Assembly: GCA_945897515.1 (NCBI GenBank)
Contig: CAMDFO010000007.1
Span: 33,307-97,306, forward strand
From: Rhodoplanes serenus
Lineage (GTDB): Bacteria > Pseudomonadota > Alphaproteobacteria > Rhizobiales > Xanthobacteraceae
DNA length: 64,000 bases
Reading direction: 5' to 3'
The notes beneath the pieces were generated by a model. It was not told the DNA's origin and did no database searches. It saw nothing but the letters and a program-made list of their open reading frames with translations. The position numbers and the translations under genes are program-made. Numbering within the stretch: the stretch's first letter is position 1; each line of letters begins with the position of its first letter. Shown here piece after piece: positions 35,935-44,358 of the stretch.

Positions 35935-36939
35935 ATGACCATCAAGACAAAAATCACGCGATGCGGATTTGGCCCCGCCAGCCTGGTCGCCACGCTGGCG
36001 CTCGCAACGGTCCTTGGCGCGGCCACGGCCAGCGCGCAGACCTACCCGACGCGCGCCGTCACGGTGATCCTGCCGTTCGCCGGGGGCAGCGCAAGCGACG
36101 TGGTGGCGCGAATCCTGTTCGAGCGCATGTCGCGATCCATGGGCCAGCCGATCATCGTCGACAATCGTCCCGGCGCCGGCGGCAACACCGGCACCGCGGC
36201 CGCGACCAAGGCAACGCCGGACGGCTACACGCTGGTGGCGACCGGTGTCGGCGCGCTGGGCGTCAACAAGGTCCTTACCCGCGAGTTCAACTACGATCCG
36301 GACAACGACCTTGTACCGGTCCAACTGGCCGGCGCATTTCCCATCATCGCGGTGGCGAGCAACAAGCTGCCGGTGTCGTCGCTGTCTGAGCTGATCGCCT
36401 ACGCCAAGACCCGCCCGAACGAGCTCAACTACGGCTCGGTCGGCGTCGGCAGTTCGCAGCACATGTCCGGCGTCTTTTTCGAGCAGATCGCCGGCGTGAA
36501 GCTGACCCACGTGGCCTATCGCAACATCGCGCAGTACATGCCCGACATGATGGCCGGCACGGTGCCGCTCGGATTCTCGTGGTTCCCGAACGTCACGGCG
36601 GCGATTCAATCGAACGGCGCCAAGCCGCTCGCGGTCGCCAGCAAGACGCGGCTTCCGGCGTTGCCCGACGTACCGACCACCGCCGAAGCCGGTCTGCCTG
36701 ACTATGTCGTGTCGGGCTGGCTTGCCCTGATGGCGCCGCGCGGCACGCCGCGGGCGGCCATCGACCGGATCAACAAGGAGCTGGCGGACGCCGCACAGGA
36801 CGCGACGGTGCAGACGCGCATCCGCGCTCAAGGCGCGACCGCTCCGGTCATGACGCCCGAGCAGCTCGGCACGTTCGTGAAGGCCGAGGTCAAGCAATGG
36901 ATCGATCTCATCAAGAAGATGGGTATCCAGCCGCAGTAG
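35935..36939 (+). CDS. Bug/TctC-family receptor (tandem copy 1)
   Basis: A 334-residue Bug receptor with a long n-region and signal peptide ending TASAQ at about residue 35. Ligand loop GGSASD near 50-55; the block MSRSMGQPIIVDNRPGAGGN is almost identical to the next gene. It follows the enoyl-CoA hydratase by one base, so the receptor is part of the hydroxylase-ligase operon and probably binds the acid that this operon degrades. No TctAB partner nearby. Confidence 0.9.
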   Translation: MTIKTKITRCGFGPASLVATLALATVLGAATASAQTYPTRAVTVILPFAGGSASDVVARILFERMSRSMGQPIIVDNRPGAGGNTGTAAATKATPDGYTLVATGVGALGVNKVLTREFNYDPDNDLVPVQLAGAFPIIAVASNKLPVSSLSELIAYAKTRPNELNYGSVGVGSSQHMSGVFFEQIAGVKLTHVAYRNIAQYMPDMMAGTVPLGFSWFPNVTAAIQSNGAKPLAVASKTRLPALPDVPTTAEAGLPDYVVSGWLALMAPRGTPRAAIDRINKELADAAQDATVQTRIRAQGATAPVMTPEQLGTFVKAEVKQWIDLIKKMGIQPQ

Positions 36940-37005
36940 GCGTAAAGCGCATGGGGGGCGGCGCTTGGACGAAATCGGAATGCAACAGAACAAAGGTGTA
37001 GCTCC

Positions 37006-37989
37006 ATGACCAGGATCAAGATCGCTCTCGCGTTGAGCGCCGCCGTCGTGCTTGCGGCAATCGGCACCGATACTGCCGACGCGCAGGCCTTTCCGACGCG
37101 GCCGATTACCGTGATCATCCCGTTCGCCGGCGGCAGCGCCAGCGACGTCGTCAGCCGCATCATGCTCGACAGGATGTCGAGATCGATGGGGCAGCCGATC
37201 ATCGTGGAGAACAAGCCCGGCGCCGGCGGCAATTCGGGCACCATGCAGGCGGCGCGCGCGACGCCGGACGGCTACACCCTGGTCGGCGCCGGCTCCGGCC
37301 CGATCGCCGCCAACCTCGCGCTTTACAAGAACCTCGGCTACGACCCGCACAAGGACCTGGACATCATCTCGCCGTTCGCGAGCTTCACCATCGTGGTGAC
37401 GGCCACCAGCAAGCTGCCGATCAAGTCGCTCAAGGAACTTGTCGACTACGCCAAGGCCAATCCGGGCGCGCTCAATTACGGGTCGGTCGGCATCGGCAGC
37501 TCGCAGCATCTGGCAGGCGAGTATTTCGGACAGATCACCGGCGTGAAGATGACGCACGTGCCCTATCGCAACATCGCGCAATACGGCCCGGACCTGATCG
37601 CCGGCACGGTGCAGCTTGGCTTCCAATGGTTCCCGAACGTTGCCGGTCCGATCCAGGCGAAGGGCGCAAACGCGCTTGCGGTGGCCGGCGATGTCCGGCT
37701 CGCCGCGCTGCCCGATACGCCGACCAGCACGCAAGCCGGCCTGCCGGCCTACAAGGTCGACGGCTGGTTCGCGCTGGCCGCACCTGCGGGAACGCCCAAG
37801 CCGGTGCTTGAGCGCCTCAACAAGGAGCTTGGCGACGCGCTGAAGGACCCGGCGGTGCGCGCCGGCTTCGAGAAGGCGGGCGCGGTACCGATTGCGCTGA
37901 CGCTCGACCAGGCCAAGAAATTCCATGCCGATGAGATCGTGAAGTACCGCGATATCATCGCCAAGGCCGGCATCGCCAAGATCGAGTAG
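37006..37989 (+). CDS. Bug/TctC-family receptor (tandem copy 2)
   Basis: A 327-residue Bug receptor, paralogous to the gene immediately upstream: shared FAGGSASDVV, MSRSMGQPIIV, NYGSVG-GSSQH and PYRNIAQY. Signal peptide of about 27 residues ending ADAQ. It starts 66 bases after the first copy and precedes a flavoprotein hydroxylase by 24 bases, bridging the two catabolic units. Confidence 0.9.
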   Translation: MTRIKIALALSAAVVLAAIGTDTADAQAFPTRPITVIIPFAGGSASDVVSRIMLDRMSRSMGQPIIVENKPGAGGNSGTMQAARATPDGYTLVGAGSGPIAANLALYKNLGYDPHKDLDIISPFASFTIVVTATSKLPIKSLKELVDYAKANPGALNYGSVGIGSSQHLAGEYFGQITGVKMTHVPYRNIAQYGPDLIAGTVQLGFQWFPNVAGPIQAKGANALAVAGDVRLAALPDTPTSTQAGLPAYKVDGWFALAAPAGTPKPVLERLNKELGDALKDPAVRAGFEKAGAVPIALTLDQAKKFHADEIVKYRDIIAKAGIAKIE

Positions 37990-38013
37990 CAGAGGGACGG
38001 TGTCGGCAAGCTT

Positions 38014-39201
38014 GTGACCGTTCAGAATCGGGTCTTCATCGCAGGCGCGGGGCCGGTCGGCCTCGTCGCCGCCGCGAACCTCGTGCGCAGCGGCGTTCCG
38101 GTCACTCTGTTCGAGTCCGGACCGACGCTGAGCGAGGAATCGCGCGCATCGACGTTTCATCCGCCGACGCTCGACATGCTCGACGCACTCGGCGCCGCCG
38201 AGCCGCTGATCGCGCAAGGACTGAAGGCGCCGCAGTTCCAGTACCGCACCAAGGCCGACGGGCTGCTGGCGCAATTCGATTTCGGCATCATCGCCGACGC
38301 CACCGGCCATCCCTACCGGGTGCAGAGCGAGCAGTCCAAGCTCACCGCGATCCTGCTCGACCGGTTGCGCGGCGATCCCAACTTCGACATCCGGTTCGAC
38401 AGTCCGGTCCGGGCGGTGACCCAGGACGCATCGAGCGTCTCCGTCACGGTCGAACACGACGGCCGGGCCGAAACGCTTTCGGGGCGCTGGCTGATCGGCG
38501 CGGACGGCGCAAGCAGCGCGGTGCGGCGCTCGCTCGGCATCGCATTCGAGGGCTTCACCTGGCCGGACCGGCTGCTGGTGGTCAGCACGCCGTTCGACTT
38601 CCACAGCGTCATCGCCGGTCTCACCGCGGTGAACTACGTCGCCGATCCGGAGCGCTGGCACTTCCTGCTGCAGATCCCCGGCCTGTGGCGCGTCATGTTC
38701 CTGATCAAGCAGGACGAGACCGACGAGCAGATCCTGACGCGCGAATTTGCGCAGTCGCTGATGGCGGACGTGGTGCCGGGCATCTCAAACTACGAGATTT
38801 CGCACACCACGCTGTACAAGGTTCACCAGCGGGTCGCCGGCACCTTTCGCATGGGCCGCGCCTTCCTCGCCGGCGACGCCGCCCACATCAACAATCCGCT
38901 CGGCGGCATGGGCATGAATGGCGGCATCCACGACGCCATCAACCTGACGGATCGGCTCGCCAAGGTGTGGAACGGCGCTGCGCCCGACGCCGAGCTCGAT
39001 CGCTACGATCTGCAGCGGCGGCTGGTCACCCACGAGACCATCCAGACCCAGACCATCCAGAACAAGAAGAACCTGGAATCGCCCGGCCCCGAGTTCCGCG
39101 ACAGCCTGCGGCAAACCGCGGCGGACCCGAAGCGCAGCTACGACTACATGCTGCGGGTTTCGATGATCGCGACGCTGCGAAGGGCGACGGAGTTGGGGTA
39201 G
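38014..39201 (+). CDS. FAD-dependent aromatic hydroxylase
   Basis: A 395-residue group A flavoprotein monooxygenase (para-hydroxybenzoate hydroxylase fold). The dinucleotide-binding GAGPVGLVAAANLV is near residue 11, the DG motif reads LIGADGASSAVRR and the GD motif is FLAGDAAHINNPLGGMGMN. It uses NAD(P)H and oxygen to hydroxylate a phenolic ring. The thioredoxin-like C-terminal domain of larger phenol hydroxylases is missing. Translation starts at GTG with no strong ribosome site. A palindromic repeat follows the stop. Confidence 0.88.
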   Translation: MTVQNRVFIAGAGPVGLVAAANLVRSGVPVTLFESGPTLSEESRASTFHPPTLDMLDALGAAEPLIAQGLKAPQFQYRTKADGLLAQFDFGIIADATGHPYRVQSEQSKLTAILLDRLRGDPNFDIRFDSPVRAVTQDASSVSVTVEHDGRAETLSGRWLIGADGASSAVRRSLGIAFEGFTWPDRLLVVSTPFDFHSVIAGLTAVNYVADPERWHFLLQIPGLWRVMFLIKQDETDEQILTREFAQSLMADVVPGISNYEISHTTLYKVHQRVAGTFRMGRAFLAGDAAHINNPLGGMGMNGGIHDAINLTDRLAKVWNGAAPDAELDRYDLQRRLVTHETIQTQTIQNKKNLESPGPEFRDSLRQTAADPKRSYDYMLRVSMIATLRRATELG

Positions 39202-39210
39202 CTCTCTCCT

Positions 39211-39312
39211 CGTCATTCCGGGGCGCGAGCGCAGCGAGCGAGCCCGGAATCCAGGGATTACGCACGTGGCTCTGGATTCCGGGCTCGGTGCTGCGCGCCG
39301 ACCCGGAATGAC
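39211..39312. repeat. intergenic palindrome (TCATTCCGGGGCG type)
   Basis: A 102-base copy: CGTCATTCCGGGGCGCGAGC at the left, GAGCCCGGAATCCAG and CTGGATTCCGGGCTCG as inner arms, and ACCCGGAATGACG at the right. It begins 10 bases after the flavoprotein stop and ends 51 bases before the Rieske gene. Confidence 0.85.
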
Positions 39313-39363
39313 GGGGAGATAGCCGCCGTTGTCCGGTCACAGTCCCTACGTTAATCTCCCCAC

Positions 39364-40701
39364 ATGGCACAGGATTTTTCGAAATTCTTCGAACCGGGCC
39401 GCGTGCATCGGAAGCTCTACACCGATCCGGCGATCTTCGACCTGGAGATGGAGCGCATCTTCTACAGCACCTGGGTCTACGTCGGCCACGAAAGCCAGAT
39501 CAAAAATCCCGGCGACTATTTCGCCACCCACATGGGCCGCAAGCCGGTGGTTCTGGTGCGCGACATGGACGGCACGGTGCGCGTCATCCACAACCAGTGC
39601 GCCCATCGCGGCGCGATGGTGGTGGCCACTGAAAAGGGCAACGCGCCGGAATTCACCTGCTGCTATCACGGCTGGACCTATCATCTCGACGGCAAGCTCA
39701 AGGCCGTGCCGCTCAACCACGGCTACCCGCGCGATTTCGATCCGAGCAATCCGAAGACCGCGATGCGGCGCGTGCCGCGGGTGACCAGCTATCGCGGCTT
39801 CGTGTTCGCAAGCGGCGCGGCGGACGGCCCGGCTCTCGAAGAGACGCTCGGCCACATGACGACCTCGCTCGACGACCTGATCGACCGCGCGCCGGACGGC
39901 GAGATCGAGGTCGCGGGCGGCGTGTTCCGCCATGCCTACGACGGCAACTGGAAGGTCTATTTCGAGAACCTGTGCGACGCTGCGCATCCGCTGTTCGTGC
40001 ACCGCTCGTCGATCGACGCCGCGCAGCAGCAATCCGACGCCGTGCATTCCGACGGCTCCGGCGAGATCGCGATTCGTCAGATGCGGCAGAACGGCGCGCC
40101 ATATTCGTTCTGGGAGTCGCAGGTCGGGATCTGGACCTATCCGAACGGCCACAGCTATCTCGGCGACTACCACGACGATTCCAAGCTGGTCGCGGCGCTG
40201 AAAGACCCCGTGTTCCGCGACTACATCGCGGCGCTGGAGAAGAAGAAGGGCAAGGCGGAGACCAAGCGCATCCTCGAAGTGCGGCGCTGGAACTCGAACA
40301 TCTATCCGAACGTGTCGCTGATGAGCCAATTCCAGCAGTTGCGCGTGGTCCAGCCGGTGTCGGTCAACCGCACGGTGGTGACGACCTACAACTTCCGGCT
40401 CAAGGGCGCGCCCGAGCAGGTGTTCCGCAACACCATCAGCTTCGCCAACATCGTCAACGGCACCGGATCGCTGGTGCTGACCGACGATCTGGAAATCTAC
40501 AACCGCATCGACATGGGGCTTTCCAGCGAAGGCACCGAATGGCTGCAGGTCGGCCGCGGCTATCACAGCGATGTGCCCGATGCACACGGCGGCCGGCGCG
40601 GCGTGAACTCGACCAGCGAGGTCTACATCCGCAACATGCTCGACGCCTGGCTGGGTTACATGAACGACAGCCGGCGCGAGCAGGCGCGCGCTGCATCCTG
40701 A
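39364..40701 (+). CDS. Rieske aromatic-ring-hydroxylating dioxygenase, alpha subunit
   Basis: A 445-residue large oxygenase subunit that adds oxygen across an aromatic ring. The Rieske [2Fe-2S] ligands are Cys79-x-His81 and Cys99-x2-His102, with the standard 17-residue spacing. The mononuclear iron motif D-x2-H-x4-H is at Asp205, His208 and His213 (CDAAHPLFVH). Length fits benzoate/anthranilate/salicylate-type alpha subunits. It overlaps the beta-subunit gene by one base (TGATG). No ferredoxin or reductase gene is present in the window, so electrons must come from a distant or shared reductase. Confidence 0.92.
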   Translation: MAQDFSKFFEPGRVHRKLYTDPAIFDLEMERIFYSTWVYVGHESQIKNPGDYFATHMGRKPVVLVRDMDGTVRVIHNQCAHRGAMVVATEKGNAPEFTCCYHGWTYHLDGKLKAVPLNHGYPRDFDPSNPKTAMRRVPRVTSYRGFVFASGAADGPALEETLGHMTTSLDDLIDRAPDGEIEVAGGVFRHAYDGNWKVYFENLCDAAHPLFVHRSSIDAAQQQSDAVHSDGSGEIAIRQMRQNGAPYSFWESQVGIWTYPNGHSYLGDYHDDSKLVAALKDPVFRDYIAALEKKKGKAETKRILEVRRWNSNIYPNVSLMSQFQQLRVVQPVSVNRTVVTTYNFRLKGAPEQVFRNTISFANIVNGTGSLVLTDDLEIYNRIDMGLSSEGTEWLQVGRGYHSDVPDAHGGRRGVNSTSEVYIRNMLDAWLGYMNDSRREQARAAS

Positions 40702-41267
40702 TGGCCAGGAAGCAGAAGCCGAAATCCAAGATCGCAGCCCCGGCCCGCCGCCGGGTGGCCGAGCCGCGCAGCCGCGCCGTTGTGCAGGCCGCCGACGCGC
40801 TCGATCTGCACCGCTGCGAGCAGTTTCTGCTGCACGAGGCGCGCCTGCTCGACGACGCGCAGTTCGACGACTGGCTGGCGCTGTTCACCACGGACGGCTG
40901 GTACTGGGTGCCGAGCGAGCCCAACCAGTCGAACCCGCAGGACACGGTGTCGCTGATCTACGACGACCGGCGTCTGCTGGAGACCCGCGTGCGGCGGCTT
41001 GCGAGCCCGCGAATTTATTCGCAGGAGCCACGCTCGCGCACCAGCCGCATCGTCGCCAACGTGACGATCGAGGAAACCGGAAACAAGGCGTGCACGGTGC
41101 GCTCGAAATTCCTGATGATCGAATATCGCCGCGAGGTCCAGCGGCTGTTCGCCGGCACGGCGTTCCACCATCTGGTGCAGGCCGACGGCGGCATCCGCAT
41201 CGCGTGGAAGCGCGTGGATCTGGTCAATTGCGACGCGCCGCTGGATGGGATCGTGGTGCCGCTTTAG
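40701..41267 (+). CDS. Rieske dioxygenase beta subunit
   Basis: A 188-residue small subunit with an NTF2/SnoaL-like cone fold; LDDAQFDDWLALFTTDGWYWVP near residues 50-71 is the family block. It has an extra basic N-terminal arm (residues 1-25, rich in Lys/Arg) not needed for the fold. Coupled to the alpha subunit by TGATG. It is structural rather than catalytic in characterised relatives. Confidence 0.88.
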   Translation: MARKQKPKSKIAAPARRRVAEPRSRAVVQAADALDLHRCEQFLLHEARLLDDAQFDDWLALFTTDGWYWVPSEPNQSNPQDTVSLIYDDRRLLETRVRRLASPRIYSQEPRSRTSRIVANVTIEETGNKACTVRSKFLMIEYRREVQRLFAGTAFHHLVQADGGIRIAWKRVDLVNCDAPLDGIVVPL

Positions 41268-41306
41268 GTGCCGCGCCCGAGGCCTCGCTCACGCCCAATC
41301 CTCCAC

Positions 41307-41421
41307 TGTCATCGCCCGGCTTGACCGGGCGATCCATGATCGGCCTCCGCGCAAGCGGCTTTACGTAAGAGCGTGGTCTGCTGAACCTTCGCATGGATGC
41401 CCCGCCTTCGCGGGGCATGAC
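41307..41421. repeat. intergenic palindrome (GTCATCGCCCGGCTTGACC type)
   Basis: A 115-base palindrome: TGTCATCGCCCGG-CTTGA-CCGGGCGATCCATG at the left, GCATGGATGCCCCGCCTTCG and CGGGGCATGACA at the right. The right half is hairpin GCCCCGC-CTT-CGCGGGGC. It separates the convergent dioxygenase beta and flavoprotein genes. Confidence 0.75.
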
Positions 41422-41468
41422 ACCGATGGTGTGGCGGCAGCGCCAATTTCATGCCGCCGAATAACAGC

Positions 41469-42590
41469 TTACGTCCCCGTCGGCCGATGCAGTGCGGTGC
41501 GCGTGCGCTGCTTCACCAGCCACTTCGACCGGCCCGCCACCTTGAGCGTCAGCGCCCGCACCGCCGGCGGCCAGGTCGTCGGCAGGCCGAGCCAATATGA
41601 AATCCGCTGGGTGTGCTCGGTCAGCGGGCGTTCCGCACGCTCCCAGGTTTCCAGCGCCGCCGGAATATCCTTCTCCCGGTCGAGATAAACCGAAAGCGAT
41701 AGCGCGTTCATCATGGCGCAGCCGCCGCCCTGGCCAATGTTCGGCGGCAGCGCGTGCGCGGCGTCGCCGATCACCGCCACCCGGCCCGCCGACCAGCGCT
41801 TGAGACGGATCAGGTCGAAGCGGTCGTAGCGCCCGTCCGGCCCGATGCGGTCGATCAGCGTTTCGAGATGCGGGAACCAGCGCTTCCATGCGTCCTTGTC
41901 GACCGGCGTGGCCTTGGCGACGTCATCGCTGTCGAGCATGGTCAGCGCGAGATAGACGTCGGTCTCGCTGCACGGCGTGTAGAGCACGCGCCGGCTGCCC
42001 GACCAGTACTCGACCGTGGTGGCGCCGTCGGACGAGGCCCGCTCCTCAGCGGTCTTGTCGATCAGCAGCCGGGTGCAGCCGTCGACCAGATATTTTCGCG
42101 TCGCCAGCAGCCCGAGCGCGTCGCGCAGCCGCGAGTTGCTGCCGTCGGCGGCGATCACCAGGTCGGCCTTGCGCTTTTCGCCCTTCGCCAGCATCAGTTC
42201 GCCGTCGGTCGAGACGATGGCGCCGACCGAGCCGGTGACGATCTCCACGCCGGCGCGGTTCGCGGCCGCGGCGAGCGCATTGATCACGGTCTGGCGGACG
42301 ATCGAGAACACCCGGCTGCCGCCCCAGCGGTGCACCGAGATGGTCCGGTTGCGGTCGTCGCGGACCTCGCGGGTGTGCGCGAACGGCGCGCCCTTGATGG
42401 CGTCGTCGTAGGCCCCGACGGATTCCAACACGCGCAGCCCGTTCTCGTAGATGTAGATGCCCGCGCCGGTGGTGCGCAGCGCCTCGCCGCGCTCGTGCAC
42501 CCGCACGCTCCAGCCGCGCTGCGCCAGCGCGCAGGCCGCCGTCAGCCCCGCGAATCCCGCTCCGACGATTTCCGCGTGCCGTTTTGCCAT
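41469..42590 (-). CDS. FAD-dependent monooxygenase (salicylate/6-hydroxynicotinate hydroxylase-like)
   Basis: A 373-residue group A flavoprotein hydroxylase. The N-terminal IVGAGFAGLTAACALAQRG is the Rossmann motif, ERG follows at the ribose-binding position, VIAADGSNSRLRDAL is the DG motif and VAVIGDAAHALPPNIGQGG the GD motif. Length and motifs fit salicylate-1-hydroxylase or 6-hydroxynicotinate-3-monooxygenase relatives. It is divergent from the VOC protein gene across 68 bases. Confidence 0.88.
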   Translation of the reverse strand: MAKRHAEIVGAGFAGLTAACALAQRGWSVRVHERGEALRTTGAGIYIYENGLRVLESVGAYDDAIKGAPFAHTREVRDDRNRTISVHRWGGSRVFSIVRQTVINALAAAANRAGVEIVTGSVGAIVSTDGELMLAKGEKRKADLVIAADGSNSRLRDALGLLATRKYLVDGCTRLLIDKTAEERASSDGATTVEYWSGSRRVLYTPCSETDVYLALTMLDSDDVAKATPVDKDAWKRWFPHLETLIDRIGPDGRYDRFDLIRLKRWSAGRVAVIGDAAHALPPNIGQGGGCAMMNALSLSVYLDREKDIPAALETWERAERPLTEHTQRISYWLGLPTTWPPAVRALTLKVAGRSKWLVKQRTRTALHRPTGT

Positions 42591-42658
42591 GGCGGCATGA
42601 TGGCATCACCCGGCGCGCGACGCTATGATGGCCGCGAGCCGATCTCAGGAGAAACATC

Positions 42659-43075
42659 ATGGCCCGTCTGCGCCACATCGCCGTTGTCGTGAGCGATCTC
42701 GACAAGGCGGCCGAGTTCTATTCCCAGGTGTTCGAGTTCAAGCGCATCGGCCGCGAGGACCTGGAGATCGGATCGGCGGTCTACATGAGCGACGGCGTGA
42801 TCAACATGGCGCTGCTCAACTTCAAGGGCAAGGGCGGCACCGCCGCCTCCGATCTGAAGGAGGGCTCGACCTTCGTCGGCGCGCACCACTTCGGCATCCA
42901 GGTCGAGGACCTGGTGGAAACCCAGAAGCGGATCGAAGCCGCCGGCGGAAAATTCTTCTTCGATCTCGGCGACGAGCGCCACGGCAACTTCGAGCGCAAG
43001 TTCAAGGACCCGGACGGGGTGATCTTCGATATCTCCAAGGCGGGCTGGCAGGGCACGGACGGGTATAAGAAATAG
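42659..43075 (+). CDS. VOC/glyoxalase-family protein
   Basis: A 138-residue single-chain vicinal-oxygen-chelate protein, with paired beta-alpha-beta modules starting RLRHIAVVVSDLDKAAEFYS and AHHFGIQVEDLVETQKRIE. His6 and the histidine of AHHFGI are plausible metal ligands; the final ligand strand reads DPDGVIFDI with Asp where Glu is usual. AGGAGAAA precedes the ATG. The position beside two hydroxylases and a dioxygenase suggests ring cleavage or isomerisation, but glyoxalase-like roles are equally possible. Confidence 0.85.
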   Translation: MARLRHIAVVVSDLDKAAEFYSQVFEFKRIGREDLEIGSAVYMSDGVINMALLNFKGKGGTAASDLKEGSTFVGAHHFGIQVEDLVETQKRIEAAGGKFFFDLGDERHGNFERKFKDPDGVIFDISKAGWQGTDGYKK

Positions 43076-43103
43076 TCCCTTTCAGGCACGCATCTCTTTT
43101 AAC

Positions 43104-43252
43104 GTCATGGCCGGGCTTGACCCGGCCATCCACGCCTAACTTGCGACAACAAAGACGTGGATGCCCGGCACAAGGCCGGGCATGACGTGGTTAGAACGTG
43201 CATGACTCTCTGGATTCCGGGCTCGCTCGCTGCGCTCACGCCCCGGAATGAC
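43104..43252. repeat. two fused palindromic repeats
   Basis: Bases 43104-43190 are a GTCATGGCCGGGCTTGACC / GGCCGGGCATGAC palindrome with CCACGCC and ACGTGG centre arms. It is joined directly to a right half-unit of the TCATTCCGGGGCG family (CTGGATTCCGGGCTCG then CCCCGGAATGACG, 43209-43252) that lacks its left half. It lies between the VOC and Bug genes, which converge. Confidence 0.75.
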
Positions 43253-43263
43253 GCCAAGAGGCG

Positions 43264-44241
43264 TCAGTTGAACTTCAACCCCGCCGCCTTCACCAGCTCG
43301 ATGTTGCTGGCGATCTCCTTCTTGACCAGCGCGTCGAACTCCGCGGGCGACAGCGCCATCGGCTCGATGCCCTGCGCCGCGAACTTCTCGACCACGTTCT
43401 TGCTCTTGAGCGCCTTGTCGGTCTCCGCGCGCAGCTTCTCGATGATTGCGGGCGGCGTCTTGGCCGGCACGAACAGGCCCATCCAATACACATAGTCGGA
43501 ATTGGGCAGCCCCGCCTCCACCGTGGTCGGCACGTCCGGCAGCGCGCTGGAGCGCTTGGTCGAGCTGACCGCGAGCGCAACGAGCTTGCCGTCCCGGATC
43601 AGCGGCAGCGCAGCCGACATGCCCATGCTGGTGAAGTCGACGCGGCCGGTCATCACCTCGGTCAGCGCTTCGGGTCCGCCGCGGAACGGAATATGCGTGC
43701 CCTGGAAGCCGCCGCTCATCCGGATGCGCTCGGCAGCCCAATGGGTGGCGCTGCCGACGCCCGCCGAGGCGTAGGTCATGCGGCCGGCCTTGGCCTTGTC
43801 GACCAGTTCCTTCAGCGACTTGATGCCGCTCGCGGGCGCCACCACGGTGACATTCGGAATCGTCCCGAACGGAATGACCGCCTTGAAATCGGCCGCGGGA
43901 TCGTAGGTGATGTTGGGGTAGGCCGCGGGCGCCGACGAATGCGCCGAGGCCTGGATCAGCAGCGTGTAACCGTCCGGCTGGGCCTTGGCGACCATGGCGG
44001 TTCCGATCGAGCCGCCGGCGCCGCCGCGATTTTCGATCACGATCGACTGGCCGAGCTGGATCGACAGCGGGTCCATCACCAGCCGGCCGACGATGTCGAG
44101 CGAGCTTCCGGCCGCGAACGGCACCATCGCCCGGATGGTGTGCGTCGGCCAGGCGGCCTGCGCCGATGCGGAGCGGGACAGCGCCGGAGCCGCGAGCGCG
44201 GCAGCGGCCAATTTCAGAGTGTGTCGACGAGTGAGTTTCAC
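43264..44241 (-). CDS. Bug/TctC-family receptor
   Basis: A 325-residue Bug receptor. It begins with GTG preceded by an excellent TAGGAGGAAA site. The N-terminus LTRRHTLKLAAAALAAPALS is a twin-arginine-like signal ending SASAQ near residue 28. The ligand loop AAGSSLD is a variant of the usual AGGxxD. Orphan receptor, flanked on both sides by palindromic repeats. Confidence 0.89.
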   Translation of the reverse strand: MKLTRRHTLKLAAAALAAPALSRSASAQAAWPTHTIRAMVPFAAGSSLDIVGRLVMDPLSIQLGQSIVIENRGGAGGSIGTAMVAKAQPDGYTLLIQASAHSSAPAAYPNITYDPAADFKAVIPFGTIPNVTVVAPASGIKSLKELVDKAKAGRMTYASAGVGSATHWAAERIRMSGGFQGTHIPFRGGPEALTEVMTGRVDFTSMGMSAALPLIRDGKLVALAVSSTKRSSALPDVPTTVEAGLPNSDYVYWMGLFVPAKTPPAIIEKLRAETDKALKSKNVVEKFAAQGIEPMALSPAEFDALVKKEIASNIELVKAAGLKFN

Positions 44242-44258
44242 GTTTCCTCCTACGATAC

Positions 44259-44344
44259 TGTCATCGCCCGCGACGGCGGGCGATCCAGGTTTGTTGGCAA
44301 TTCATCGTTGGCGAACTGGATGCCCCGCCTGCGCGGGGCATGAT
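44259..44344. repeat. intergenic palindrome (GTCATCGCCCGCGACGG type)
   Basis: An 86-base unit: GTCATCGCCCGC-GAC-GGCGGGCGATCCAG hairpin at the left and CTGGATGCCCCGCC / GCGGGGCATGAT at the right. It lies between the binding-protein gene at 44359-45363 and the Bug gene downstream on the same strand. Confidence 0.72.
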
Positions 44345-44358
44345 AAGTGGAAAGCCCG

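Noticed and set aside
35920..38661. A 913-codon minus-strand frame
   Set aside because: It crosses three plus-strand genes (two Bug receptors and a flavoprotein) and contains a repeated shadow pattern because the two receptors are duplicates.
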